Shown piece after piece: positions 43,744 to 52,343 of a stretch of 64,000 nucleotides of DNA. The position numbers and the translations under genes are program-made. Each line of letters starts with the position of its first letter. Position 1 is the first letter of the stretch. The notes below the pieces were generated by a model, which searched no databases, was not told the DNA's origin, and saw only the letters and a program-made list of their open reading frames with translations. The stretch is from Moheibacter lacus (GTDB lineage: Bacteria; Bacteroidota; Bacteroidia; Flavobacteriales; Weeksellaceae): NCBI RefSeq assembly GCF_014042165.1, contig NZ_JACDZE010000001.1:704595-768594 (forward strand), read 5' to 3'.

Positions 43744-43770
43744 AAAGGTAGAAATCTCTACCTTTTTGTT
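43744..43770 (-). terminator. Terminator of the envelope operon
   Basis: AAAGGTAGA / TCTACCTTT with loop AATC and T-rich sequence on the minus-strand 3' side; ends the transcript after tatA. Confidence 0.78.
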
Positions 43771-43789
43771 TGAATAATTATGCTAAATC

Positions 43790-43969
43790 TTACTGTGGGC
43801 TATCGGTTTTATTTTCCGCCTTTTTCCCTTCTTCATCTTTCGTCGCATCCTTGAATTCTTTGATGCCGGAACCCAATCCTCTCATCAATTCAGGAATTTT
43901 TCTGCCTCCAAATAAAAGTAGAATTACTAAAACGATAATCAGTATTTCCCATCCACCTAATTTTCCCAT
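43790..43969 (-). CDS. tatA: Twin-arginine translocase subunit TatA
   Basis: Protein of 59 residues starting [20 protein letters not shown]: a single membrane helix, then the [21 protein letters not shown] hinge and amphipathic helix typical of TatA/E, and a charged tail. It forms the pore for export of folded proteins. It lies 34 bases after the EnvC-like gene on the same strand and before a terminator. tatC is not in the window. Confidence 0.93.
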   Translation of the reverse strand: MGKLGGWEILIIVLVILLLFGGRKIPELMRGLGSGIKEFKDATKDEEGKKAENKTDSPQ

Positions 43970-44003
43970 GACTAATATTTTAATGGTACAAATTTACTTA
44001 TTT

Positions 44004-45611
44004 TTAATTAGCTCCAAGCCAAGATTCCGGATTTTGTTTATCTGAACCATTTCTCACCTGAAAATTCAAAATCGTATTTCCGGTTTCATCTGTATAAATC
44101 CTCCCTAAATCCTGTCCACGCTTTACTTTATCTCCTTTTTTTACGGACACAAAAGATAAATTATTATAAACTGTATAATAATTCCCATGTCGCAACAAAA
44201 CGGTTCTATTTCCTCCCGGTATCGCGATAACTTGTGAAACCTCTCCTTCAAAAACCGCACGAGCATTCACGCCTTTATTGGTCGCGATGTCGACGCCATC
44301 ATTTGTAACCGGCAATCCTAAAATAGGGTGTGTCCCGGGACCAAATTTACCTACAATTTGCCCTCTGCTTACCGGCCAAGGCAATCTTCCTCTGTTGCTG
44401 GCAAACTCGCCCGATAATTCGGCCGAATTACTCTTCGTCTCATATACTTTTGTGACCACATCCGGCTTCGGATTTTCCACCGGCTTTGGTTTCTCCACTT
44501 CTTTTACCACTACTTCTTCCACAGGTTTATTTGCAGCCAATGCTTCTCTTTCCGCTTTTTCTTTGGCCAATCGCGCCTCTTCTTCAGCAGCTTCAAATTT
44601 AGAAATTTCGGTTCTAGCGGTAGAAGCAAACTGACCTTGTGGGAAGTTTTTTAAATAAGTTTGATAAGCTGACTTTGTGTGATTCCCACGAGCCGTCTGC
44701 CAACCTTTATTGTCCGCCTCAAGAAGTTGTATGTTTTTTCGTGCAGAATTGGAATAATCTCCGTTGGGCCATTCATTCAAATAAGTTTGGAATGATGCAA
44801 TCGTATTGGTTTTTGCTGCTGCGTCCCAAGCTTTTTTATCTTTTTCGGCTCTGATTTTAGCCAACCGTATTTCTTCCTCGATGATGTTCTTGATTTCAGC
44901 ATCGATTTGTCTTTGTTCTTTTTGTTTGGCGGCAATTTGATTGGAAATCACACCCGCGTTTTTCTTGAATTCCTCTATAACTTTTTGCTTCGCAATTTTT
45001 TCATTTTCCAATTCATCTACCACAACTGATTGTTGTGCCAATACGGCTTCTTTTTCTTGTTTCGACTTTTCACGCGCCGCTTTTTCACGTTCGATATCTT
45101 TGGTTTTGGCCAAAATTTCATCCGCTTTACCTAATTGGTATTCGGAATATTTCTCCAAATATTTGATGCGTCGGAAAGCTTGCGTCAAACTCTCTGATGA
45201 AAGCACAAATAACAATTTGTTTTCGACCGATTTGTTTTTATAGGCTTTGACCAAAATCTCTTTGTACTCTTTTCTCAACTCGACCAACTCCCGACTTAAT
45301 TTATTGATTTCCAATTGCGTCAAGTAGATTTCGTCTTCGATATATCTTTTCTCTTTGGCAAGTCCATTGACCAATTTGGTCTGAGCAGTAATTTTACTGG
45401 AGAGATTTTGAACATAGAGCAACGAGGTTTTGGACTCGCTTTGGTTGCGTTGTAAATCTTTGTTCAACTGCGAAATGTCCTTTTTTAATGCGCTGTTTTG
45501 TTTCTGTAATCTCTCTTTTTGCTCTTTTAATTCTTGCTCGGTTATCTGCCCAGCTGCAATTCCGGCAAAAATAAAAGTGAACAAAAAAGTGAAAAACAGT
45601 TGTTTTCTCAT
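44004..45611 (-). CDS. EnvC-like murein hydrolase activator (degenerate M23)
   Basis: Periplasmic protein of 535 residues: signal peptide (GIAAG-Q), long coiled coil (about 25-250), a tetratricopeptide-like middle (FQTYLNEWPNGDYS and AYQTYLKNFPQGQFAS), a Glu/Lys/Pro linker, then an M23/LytM domain. In that domain the metal ligands are changed: NDGVD instead of HxGxD, YNNLS instead of the catalytic His region, and ILNFQVR instead of HxHF. It should therefore not cut peptidoglycan itself but activate amidases in cell separation, as EnvC does. It overlaps DUF4292 by 4 bases. Confidence 0.9.
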   Translation of the reverse strand: MRKQLFFTFLFTFIFAGIAAGQITEQELKEQKERLQKQNSALKKDISQLNKDLQRNQSESKTSLLYVQNLSSKITAQTKLVNGLAKEKRYIEDEIYLTQLEINKLSRELVELRKEYKEILVKAYKNKSVENKLLFVLSSESLTQAFRRIKYLEKYSEYQLGKADEILAKTKDIEREKAAREKSKQEKEAVLAQQSVVVDELENEKIAKQKVIEEFKKNAGVISNQIAAKQKEQRQIDAEIKNIIEEEIRLAKIRAEKDKKAWDAAAKTNTIASFQTYLNEWPNGDYSNSARKNIQLLEADNKGWQTARGNHTKSAYQTYLKNFPQGQFASTARTEISKFEAAEEEARLAKEKAEREALAANKPVEEVVVKEVEKPKPVENPKPDVVTKVYETKSNSAELSGEFASNRGRLPWPVSRGQIVGKFGPGTHPILGLPVTNDGVDIATNKGVNARAVFEGEVSQVIAIPGGNRTVLLRHGNYYTVYNNLSFVSVKKGDKVKRGQDLGRIYTDETGNTILNFQVRNGSDKQNPESWLGAN

Positions 45612-46411
45612 TTTAGCAATTTGTTGGGTTCGTAACCGGAAGGGATTTCAAAAGGTGTTTGGCTTTCTTCAAAAGTAAAATTATTGTATTCCAAGTCTAC
45701 TTTTTGCGTTTTTTTATCTTTTACCAAAACTTTAACAGTTTTAGGAAAAAACTGCGTTCCTACCTTTTGCCAGTCAGCATATGCGATGTTCAATTCCATT
45801 TTTGATTTTGGATCTTTTAAATAGGCATTTTTCAACCGAAACTCCGAATCAAAATTATAAATCTGGAAATACTTTCCTTCCTTTGGATTCTGAAGTATTT
45901 CTTCGTTCTTTTCATAGCGCAGAACATATTCATTACCCACAACTTCTGATTCAAAATCCGCAGCTTTCATGTCTACAAAAATTTGTCCCAACAAAAGATT
46001 TTGCAGTTTTTCATAATCGATGAAATTGACTTTCAACAAATTATTGAAATAAGAAAAATCCCCATCTATATAGGTCCTGTCCAATTTTTCATAAGCCTGA
46101 AATCCGTCTGGGGTAATGAGTGCTCTTGCAGCATTGATCCCAAATTTGGAAACATTGACCCATATCTTTTTTCCATCCTGGATGTAGATTTTTCCGTTTA
46201 GTCCAACTGAAGTATCGTCAATGTCTGCATTGATTTTTGATGAAATCGTCAAATGCACAAACTTTGGTTTTTGCGCCATTGCAGTTTTGATGATTCCAGC
46301 TGTTTTTAAATCTTCTACACTTCCGGCTGAAACACTCTTTTGTGTGCTACAAGAAGCCACCACAAAAAGAATAACCATCAAAAACCCAATTTTTCTTTTA
46401 CCTAAATTCAC
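45608..46411 (-). CDS. DUF4292 lipoprotein
   Basis: Lipoprotein of 267 residues, signal ending VVASC (Cys21). The body is LolA/LolB-like in pattern: VHLTISSKINADIDDTSVGLNGKIYIQDGKKIWVNVSKFGINAARALITPDGFQAYEK with long antiparallel strands. I assign it to DUF4292. It overlaps the nucleotidyltransferase by 1 base and the EnvC-like gene by 4, a tight operon. A role in outer-membrane lipid or lipoprotein handling is suggested by the fold but unproven. Confidence 0.87.
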   Translation of the reverse strand: MNLGKRKIGFLMVILFVVASCSTQKSVSAGSVEDLKTAGIIKTAMAQKPKFVHLTISSKINADIDDTSVGLNGKIYIQDGKKIWVNVSKFGINAARALITPDGFQAYEKLDRTYIDGDFSYFNNLLKVNFIDYEKLQNLLLGQIFVDMKAADFESEVVGNEYVLRYEKNEEILQNPKEGKYFQIYNFDSEFRLKNAYLKDPKSKMELNIAYADWQKVGTQFFPKTVKVLVKDKKTQKVDLEYNNFTFEESQTPFEIPSGYEPNKLLK

Positions 46412-47433
46412 TAATCCTTATTTTTAAAATCCAGCACAGAATAATCTCCCAAACTGATGTTACGCGAAACGCCGTAATATTCGGCATGATTCCCGATCAT
46501 GGAACCTGTCAAATTCCCATGTTCTATGAGACATTTTTCCTGAATTAAACTATTGTCTATGTTGCTATTTACAACTTTTGTGCCGTTGCCTAACGAAACA
46601 TAAGGGCCGATTTTTGAGTTTTCAATCACGACATTTTCACCTATAAAACAAGGTGGAATGATCAAAGAATTGGTGATTTTAGCAGAATTTGGAATATCAG
46701 CGAATTCTTCTTTTTCAAAAGCCAAAATTTTTCCGTTGGTTTGAACGGTAACCGATTTATTTCCACAATCCATCCATTCGTCCACCGGACCCAATGTGAA
46801 TTTATTTCCTTTTGCACGCATGTTTTCCAGCGCATCGGTCAGTTGGTATTCGCCACCATTTCCACGGATATTATTTTCCATGATATGTTGGATTTCGCTA
46901 CGCAAATTCTCCCCATCTTTGAAAAAATAAATTCCAATGATTGCCAAATCAGAAACAAATTGCTTAGGTTTTTCTACGAAATCTTCAATCACGCCATAAG
47001 CATCCAATTTCACCACACCAAAGGCACTTGGGTCATCTACTTTCTTTACCCAAACCACTCCGTCCGAATTCGTATCCAAATGGAAATTGGCCCTGAACAA
47101 AGTGTCTGCAAATGCCACCACAACAGGACCTGAAAGAGAATCTTTGGCCATCCAAATCGCATGTGCAGTTCCTAGCGGTTCATCTTGATGATAAATCGTC
47201 CCTTTTGCGCCCAATTTCTCCGCGATTTCCAAAAGTTGCGCTTCGACTTCCACTCCAAAATCTCCAATGATAAAGGCGATTTCATCAATTTTCTGATCAG
47301 AAAGTTTGGTGATATCTTCCGCCAAACGCTGAACAATCGGTTTTCCACCGATTGGAATAAGTGGTTTTGGAACGGTCAATGTATGTGGTCGTAATCGGGA
47401 ACCTCTTCCCGCCATAGGTATGATTATCTTCAT
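46411..47433 (-). CDS. Sugar-phosphate nucleotidyltransferase
   Basis: Makes an NDP-sugar from a sugar-1-phosphate. The 340-residue protein has PMAGRGSRLRPHTLTVPKPLIPI (the GxGxRLxPxT-PKP nucleotide site), DEPLGTAHAIW, VVAFADTLF and a C-terminal left-handed beta-helix-like tail (SKIGPYVSLGNGTKVVNSNIDNSLIQEKC). It resembles glucose-1-phosphate thymidylyl- or uridylyltransferases of the long type; the base and sugar cannot be assigned. It sits between the flippase (29 bases) and DUF4292 (1-base overlap), so it probably serves a surface polysaccharide. Confidence 0.9.
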   Translation of the reverse strand: MKIIIPMAGRGSRLRPHTLTVPKPLIPIGGKPIVQRLAEDITKLSDQKIDEIAFIIGDFGVEVEAQLLEIAEKLGAKGTIYHQDEPLGTAHAIWMAKDSLSGPVVVAFADTLFRANFHLDTNSDGVVWVKKVDDPSAFGVVKLDAYGVIEDFVEKPKQFVSDLAIIGIYFFKDGENLRSEIQHIMENNIRGNGGEYQLTDALENMRAKGNKFTLGPVDEWMDCGNKSVTVQTNGKILAFEKEEFADIPNSAKITNSLIIPPCFIGENVVIENSKIGPYVSLGNGTKVVNSNIDNSLIQEKCLIEHGNLTGSMIGNHAEYYGVSRNISLGDYSVLDFKNKD

Positions 47434-47462
47434 CTTTTATTTGATTTGCTAAATAGTTGATT

Positions 47463-48881
47463 TTATTTTTTCTCTAATTTTAAACTCGATTTTTCAATAA
47501 AAATTGCGAGCGCAATATAAATCATTACGCATAAATTCCCTACCCAAAAATTGTTATCCAAAACATTATAAGCCAATATCCCCAATCCTATACTCAAAAT
47601 CATGTAGAATAGAATTTTTCTCGATTTATAGGGAATCTTATAACTTTTTTGCCCCCAAAAATAAGAAATCACCATCATGCTTCCATATGCAATAAGCGTA
47701 GCCCAAGCCGACGCCATGAATCCTATTATCGGAATTAAAATTAAATTCAAAACGATGGTCAAACCTGCTCCAATCCATGAAACCACAGTCCCAACATAGG
47801 TTTTATCGGTGACTTTGTACCAAGTCGATAAATTATAATAAATACCAAAGAAAAAGTTGGCAATCACGATAATCGGGACAATTTTTATCGCTACCCAATA
47901 CTCTTCATTTCGTATCAAAAGTGATTTGATCCATGATAAATTTCCGATCAAAGCCACCACTGCAAATCCGCAAAAAATCACAAAATAAAGCATAATGTCC
48001 GCATAGGTTTTCTTGGCATTTTCTTCCTGTGCTTTTTTGAAAAAGAACGGCTCGATTCCAAGTCGGTAAGCCGTCACCATCAGAATCATCAAAGTAGCAA
48101 TTTTATAACATCCGGCATAAGCTCCCGCTTCTTCATCACTGATCATACCTCTTAGCACCAATTTATCCAAATTCTCATTGGTCGTAAACGCCAATCCCGC
48201 CAACATGATCGGAAATGCATAGCGGAACATGGTTTTAAACAAATCCCAATTGAAATAAAAACGAACTTGTTTGAGGATGGGCGATAACAATAATATTCCG
48301 GAAAAAGCCGCAATCACATTGGCTACAAACGGATAGGAAACTTTTTCTGTCAATCCAATTTTTTGAAGGATATTTTCAGGAACCAAATAGAAAAATGCCA
48401 AAATGATCAGCGTCTGAAAAACACCTTGGAATACTTTAATCGCCGAATATTTAATCGGTTTATTGGTAAAGCGCAAAAATGCAAAAGGCACCATGCAAAT
48501 CGCATCAAAAAATGCAACCCAAGCAAAATAATTCAGGTATTCCGGATGGTTTTGATAATCAAATAATTTGGCGATCGGAACATTGAAAATATGCATCCCG
48601 ATTAAAAAAACCAAAGCATTTACAAATACAAACCAAAAGGAGGTGTGAAATACTTTTCCAGACAAATTTTTATCGGCCGAATACCGAAAATACGCAGTCT
48701 CAAATCCGCAAGTCAAAACAATATTGACAAAAGCGACCAATGCATACAACTGTGCAAACATGGCGAATTCTTCTGTATCAATTTTGTCGGTATAAAGTGG
48801 AATCAACGCAAAATTGATCAATCTTGGTAAAATTGAGCCAATTCCATAAATGACCGTTTCGCTTAAAAGTTTTTTATACAA
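47463..48881 (-). CDS. Oligosaccharide flippase (Wzx/MOP superfamily)
   Basis: Membrane protein of 472 residues with about 12-14 helices, a member of the MOP/polysaccharide exporter superfamily: starts LLSETVIYGIGSILPRLINFALIPLYT, has MLAGLAFTTNENLDKLVLRGMISDEEAGAYAGCYKIA, and ends with a basic tail. It should move lipid-linked sugars across the inner membrane. It is the first gene of the leftward envelope operon; upstream lies a 325-base region with an inverted-repeat element. Confidence 0.9.
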   Translation of the reverse strand: MYKKLLSETVIYGIGSILPRLINFALIPLYTDKIDTEEFAMFAQLYALVAFVNIVLTCGFETAYFRYSADKNLSGKVFHTSFWFVFVNALVFLIGMHIFNVPIAKLFDYQNHPEYLNYFAWVAFFDAICMVPFAFLRFTNKPIKYSAIKVFQGVFQTLIILAFFYLVPENILQKIGLTEKVSYPFVANVIAAFSGILLLSPILKQVRFYFNWDLFKTMFRYAFPIMLAGLAFTTNENLDKLVLRGMISDEEAGAYAGCYKIATLMILMVTAYRLGIEPFFFKKAQEENAKKTYADIMLYFVIFCGFAVVALIGNLSWIKSLLIRNEEYWVAIKIVPIIVIANFFFGIYYNLSTWYKVTDKTYVGTVVSWIGAGLTIVLNLILIPIIGFMASAWATLIAYGSMMVISYFWGQKSYKIPYKSRKILFYMILSIGLGILAYNVLDNNFWVGNLCVMIYIALAIFIEKSSLKLEKK

Positions 48882-48946
48882 TCCTTTGGATTTAGTTCTG
48901 ACAAAATTCCGTTTTCTTTTTCAATTGAAAAAATGTTTTGGAATTC

Positions 48947-49110
48947 AGAGCCTGACTAAAATTAATATTTTAGAATTATTATAGCGTATTTTTAGCCGAA
49001 ATGAGGCAATTTTTGTAGTCGAAATTGGGAATATTCGGCGAAAAAATTAACGATATTGCAGGTAAAAAAGACGCATAATAAAATAAATAGGTGAAATTTA
49101 ATCAGGCTCT
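48947..49110. repeat. MITE-like inverted-repeat element
   Basis: Ends AGAGCCTGACTAAAATT and AAATTTAATCAGGCTCT are inverse copies with a few mismatches; further in, TTATTATAGCGTATTTTT has a partly matching inverse (AAAAAAGACGCATAATAA). An inner pair CCGAA / TTCGG is also present. About 165 bases, no coding capacity. Confidence 0.6.
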
Positions 49111-49172
49111 CAACTTAAAACGATAAAAAGCAAAGAATATTGAAATTTAAATCGCTTCCATCGTATTTTTAT

Positions 49173-49180
49173 TAATTTTG
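49173..49180 (+). promoter_or_regulatory. -7 box TAATTTTG for gpsA
   Basis: Exact TAnnTTTG match 26 bases before the gpsA ATG. Confidence 0.55.
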
Positions 49181-49206
49181 AGCCGTTAAGCAAAACAAAT
49201 CAAATC

Positions 49207-50199
49207 ATGTCAAAGCCAAAAGTAGGATTGGTAGGTGGCGGAAGCTGGGCGACGGCCATCGCTAAAATGCTTTGTAAAAACCATGAAACCATCCATTGGT
49301 GGGTTCGAAATGAATACACCAAAGAATACATTTTAAAACACAAACACAATCCCAATTATCTGACAGCTGTAGCGTTTAGTCCTACTCAACTCCTTTTGAC
49401 CACAGACATCAACGAGTTGGTTGAAAATTCAGATTGGATCATCATGGCGACTCCATCTATACATTTGGAGGCTTGTTTGGAAAATCTAACGACTTCGATT
49501 GAAAATAAATTGATCGTCTCTGCCATCAAAGGAATTGTTCCGGGTCATTTGAAAATTGTGGGCGAATATTTACATGATGAATTCCAAATGAATTATGAAA
49601 ATTTCGGTGTCATCAGCGGACCTTGTCATGCAGAGGAAGTTGCCTTGGAAAGACTTTCTTATCTGACCATCGCTGCGCAGGATAAGAAAAAAGCCAAATT
49701 GGTTGCTGATGGACTCGCTTGTAGTTTTATCAAAACCACGGTTTCTGAAGATATTTTTGGGACGGAATACGCGGCGGTTTTGAAAAATATTTATGCAATC
49801 GCAGCCGGAATTGCGCATGGACTGGGCTATGGTGATAATTTCCAAGCGGTTTTGATGAGCAATGCGACGCGTGAAATGAACCGCATCACACAGCATATTT
49901 CTCCGATCAAACGAGATGTGAAAGAGTCTGCCTATTTGGGCGATTTACTGGTTACGGGATATTCTAATTTCTCCCGAAACCGTATGTTTGGAAACATGAT
50001 TGGGAAAGGTTATACCGTGAAATCGGCTATTTTAGAGATGAATATGGTCGCTGAAGGATATTATGCAACCCAAAGTGTTTACCAATTGAAAAAAATACTC
50101 GAAGTAAAAGCACCGATTTTGGCGGCGGTTTATAAAACTTTGTATGCCGGAAAAGAGCCCAAAAAGGTATTTGCGCGTTTGGCCAATAAATTAAATTAA
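49207..50199 (+). CDS. gpsA: Glycerol-3-phosphate dehydrogenase [NAD(P)+]
   Basis: Reduces dihydroxyacetone phosphate to sn-glycerol-3-phosphate for phospholipids. The 330-residue protein has the dinucleotide loop GLVGGGSWATAIAKML, WWVRN, the VSAIKGI and GPCHAEEV motifs, catalytic Lys in EYAAVLKNIYAIAAGIAHGLGYGDN, and GDLLVTGYS. It starts at ATG and leads three small unknown genes that follow almost without gaps. Confidence 0.96.
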   Translation: MSKPKVGLVGGGSWATAIAKMLCKNHETIHWWVRNEYTKEYILKHKHNPNYLTAVAFSPTQLLLTTDINELVENSDWIIMATPSIHLEACLENLTTSIENKLIVSAIKGIVPGHLKIVGEYLHDEFQMNYENFGVISGPCHAEEVALERLSYLTIAAQDKKKAKLVADGLACSFIKTTVSEDIFGTEYAAVLKNIYAIAAGIAHGLGYGDNFQAVLMSNATREMNRITQHISPIKRDVKESAYLGDLLVTGYSNFSRNRMFGNMIGKGYTVKSAILEMNMVAEGYYATQSVYQLKKILEVKAPILAAVYKTLYAGKEPKKVFARLANKLN

Positions 50200-50200
50200 A

Positions 50201-50404
50201 ATGAAAATTTCTCCTTCTATATTGGTAGGGCTTATCATCATCATCCTAGGTTTGGTGTTGGTGATTGCAGGGGCTGTATTGAAAATCAATCAATATTCTG
50301 ATGGTTGGATTACCGGAAATAATTTGATCATCATAGGAATGGCAGTGGAACTCATCGGTATTTTCATTGCGGTTTCACTTTTCACAAAAAGTTTAAAGAA
50401 ATAA
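50201..50404 (+). CDS. Small two-helix membrane protein
   Basis: Protein of 67 residues with two hydrophobic helices (ILVGLIIIILGLVLVIAGAVL and LIIIGMAVELIGIFIAVSLF) joined by a short polar loop, and a basic end. It starts 1 base after the gpsA stop and ends directly at the next ATG, so it belongs to the gpsA transcript. No family recognised. Confidence 0.72.
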   Translation: MKISPSILVGLIIIILGLVLVIAGAVLKINQYSDGWITGNNLIIIGMAVELIGIFIAVSLFTKSLKK

Positions 50405-50812
50405 ATGCTTCGCCGGGATTTCATCTCCAAAATCATCGAACAAATGGTCAATGCCGTAGCGAGATTGATCAAAATCGACATCGAAAACGACCAAGAGAAA
50501 TTTTTGGAAAATTTTGAAGAATTTCTTTCTACTTATTTTCAAATTTCTGATAAGAATTTAACCAAATTATTGGAAGAAAATGAAGAACGCGATGCATTTT
50601 TACTCGATGAAAAACTGAAAAACCAATTGATGCTTTTGTTTGTCCAAGCCGGTATAGTTTTTCAAAAATCCAATCAAACAGAAAAGGCAAAATCTTGTGT
50701 AAAAATCATCGAACGCATTCAAAATCAACATTCCGATATTTATGAATTTCCGAGCGAGGAAAGTGAAAAGTTGGGAGAGAAAATGGAGAAATTGAAATCT
50801 TTATTATCTTAA
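50405..50812 (+). CDS. Helical cytosolic protein, family uncertain
   Basis: Protein of 135 residues, nearly all helix, rich in Glu and Lys: RRDFISKIIEQMVNAVARLIKIDI at the start, then FEEFLSTYFQISDKNLTKLL and two further helices like a TPR-type bundle. The N-terminus resembles DUF6483-type proteins, but I am not sure. It follows the small membrane protein without a gap and precedes the next gene by 4 bases. Confidence 0.68.
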   Translation: MLRRDFISKIIEQMVNAVARLIKIDIENDQEKFLENFEEFLSTYFQISDKNLTKLLEENEERDAFLLDEKLKNQLMLLFVQAGIVFQKSNQTEKAKSCVKIIERIQNQHSDIYEFPSEESEKLGEKMEKLKSLLS

Positions 50813-50816
50813 TCCT

Positions 50817-51800
50817 ATGAAATTCCAATTCCGAACCCTAAAAGAAGATTATACAAAATCCTTAAATGGAATTTTTATTTATTATCTATATCCTTCTTTG
50901 TTTTTTTCCGTTCTTTTTGGATTAATTTTAAGTTTAAGTATTGCAAATCCCAACCATGAAAATTCCAATTTCAATTGGGTACGATTCTTAGTATCCTTTC
51001 CTATCATCACTGCATTATTTCTTTTTTTATCATGGGGAAGAAAGTACCTGAAATCAATAAAAGATTTTAAAAAGAAAAAAGAGAAAATTTCAGATTCCGT
51101 TCTATCCATTGAAGTAGTTGAAAATGGAATTCAATATAAAACATTAATTTCCGATAAAGACGTTTTCAAACCTTGGAGTGGGTTTAAACAAGTTTATGAA
51201 TCAAAAAATTTCAATTATTTCATTTTTAATGACGGCCAATATCTTTTCCTAAACAATTTTAACAACTCAAAAGAGAGTATCCATGAGTTTACAACACTAG
51301 TCAAAGAAAAAATTAAACCTTTTCAACATAAAATTTCCAAAGGAATAATTTGGTCGAGTTTTATACCCGTATTAGGATTGATTTTTGGCTTTGTCATTTT
51401 TATAAGAGGAATTTCTGAGAGAAATTTAAACTACTTTTCAATCGGAATCCTAAGCTTTGTAGCTACAGTTGTTGGTTGGATCGTATTTGGAATTTTTATG
51501 GATGCTACTGAAAAAAATTCAGGTTCCAATAAATTTAGCACCAAAAATAATTTGAATCAAATCGTAAAAGAATTGGCTTATTACAAACTTAAAAACGGTG
51601 AATTCCCGGAGAATTTAGATTCTTTGCGTTTGCAAAATCAGTTTCTGAGTATTTACGAAACTGATTTTAAGATGAGTCCATTTTCTGAAAGTAAGTTTCG
51701 GGAATTTTACTATGAAAATCAGGACACTACTTATATTTTAAGAGCAATTGGTCCGGATGAAAAACCTTTTACGGAAGATGATATTTTGCCGGATTATTAG
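50817..51800 (+). CDS. Membrane protein with YcxB-like and pilin-GspG-like parts
   Basis: Protein of 327 residues. An N-terminal pair of membrane helices (YYLYPSLFFSVLFGLILSLSI and WVRFLVSFPIITALFLFLSW) is followed by a YcxB-like soluble segment (VVENGIQYKTLISDKDVFKPWSGFKQVYESKNFNYFIFND). Then come two more helices and a C-terminal ~85 residues (LNQIVKELAYYKLKNGEFPENLDSL...YILRAIGPDEKPFTEDDILPDY) that resemble the soluble domain of type II secretion pseudopilin GspG. The combination is unusual. Function unknown. Confidence 0.7.
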   Translation: MKFQFRTLKEDYTKSLNGIFIYYLYPSLFFSVLFGLILSLSIANPNHENSNFNWVRFLVSFPIITALFLFLSWGRKYLKSIKDFKKKKEKISDSVLSIEVVENGIQYKTLISDKDVFKPWSGFKQVYESKNFNYFIFNDGQYLFLNNFNNSKESIHEFTTLVKEKIKPFQHKISKGIIWSSFIPVLGLIFGFVIFIRGISERNLNYFSIGILSFVATVVGWIVFGIFMDATEKNSGSNKFSTKNNLNQIVKELAYYKLKNGEFPENLDSLRLQNQFLSIYETDFKMSPFSESKFREFYYENQDTTYILRAIGPDEKPFTEDDILPDY

Positions 51801-52336
51801 ATTTCCACCTTCAAATCATAATTTTCCACCAAAAACTGAATGGATTTTTCAGACGTAAAATCCGTTTTTACTTCGATGTTTTCACGGGTTTTGCGGAATT
51901 GGATACGGTTGATACTGTTGTAAAAACGTCTTATTTCTTCTTCGTTTTTTAAAATCAATCGCGGCACTTTTACCGGAAAGCCTTCCTTTTTTGCGACCAT
52001 CGTGAAATAAGAAGAATTGCAATGTTTGACCACATCAGTTTGGATGTTTTGCGCTTCCACGCGGATGCCGATGACCATCGACGAATTTCCTACATAATTG
52101 ATGGAGGATTTTAAAGTCACCAATTCTCCGACTTCGATCGGATTTAAAAAATCAACTCGATCCACAGATGCAGTCACACAATAGGATCCACTGAATTTTG
52201 AAGCGCTCGCAAAAGCGATTTGATCCATGAGGTTTAATAGGAATCCACCGTGAATTTTTCCATCAAAATTGGAATGAGAGGGCAACATCAATTGCGATAA
52301 AACGACTTCTGAATCTTTAACAGTTTTGTACATCAT
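51797..52336 (-). CDS. Hotdog-fold acyl-CoA thioesterase
   Basis: Protein of 179 residues. NFDGKIHGGFLLNLMDQIAFASASKFSGSYCVTASVDRVDFLNPI is the active-site region (HGGxxxxxxD) of the acyl-CoA hydrolase/BACH family, followed by the second strand set VGNSSMVIGIRVEAQNI. The C-terminal 55 residues are extra and rich in charged residues. It follows pabC by 7 bases and converges on the YcxB-like gene with a 4-base overlap. Confidence 0.87.
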   Translation of the reverse strand: MMYKTVKDSEVVLSQLMLPSHSNFDGKIHGGFLLNLMDQIAFASASKFSGSYCVTASVDRVDFLNPIEVGELVTLKSSINYVGNSSMVIGIRVEAQNIQTDVVKHCNSSYFTMVAKKEGFPVKVPRLILKNEEEIRRFYNSINRIQFRKTRENIEVKTDFTSEKSIQFLVENYDLKVEI

Positions 52337-52343
52337 TTCAAAT

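Larger units (their letters stand above)
48882..49206. other. Divergent intergenic region, gene-free
   Basis: No supportable gene in 325 bases between the flippase and gpsA. It holds the inverted-repeat element at 48947-49110 and the gpsA promoter box at 49173-49180. Confidence 0.7.
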
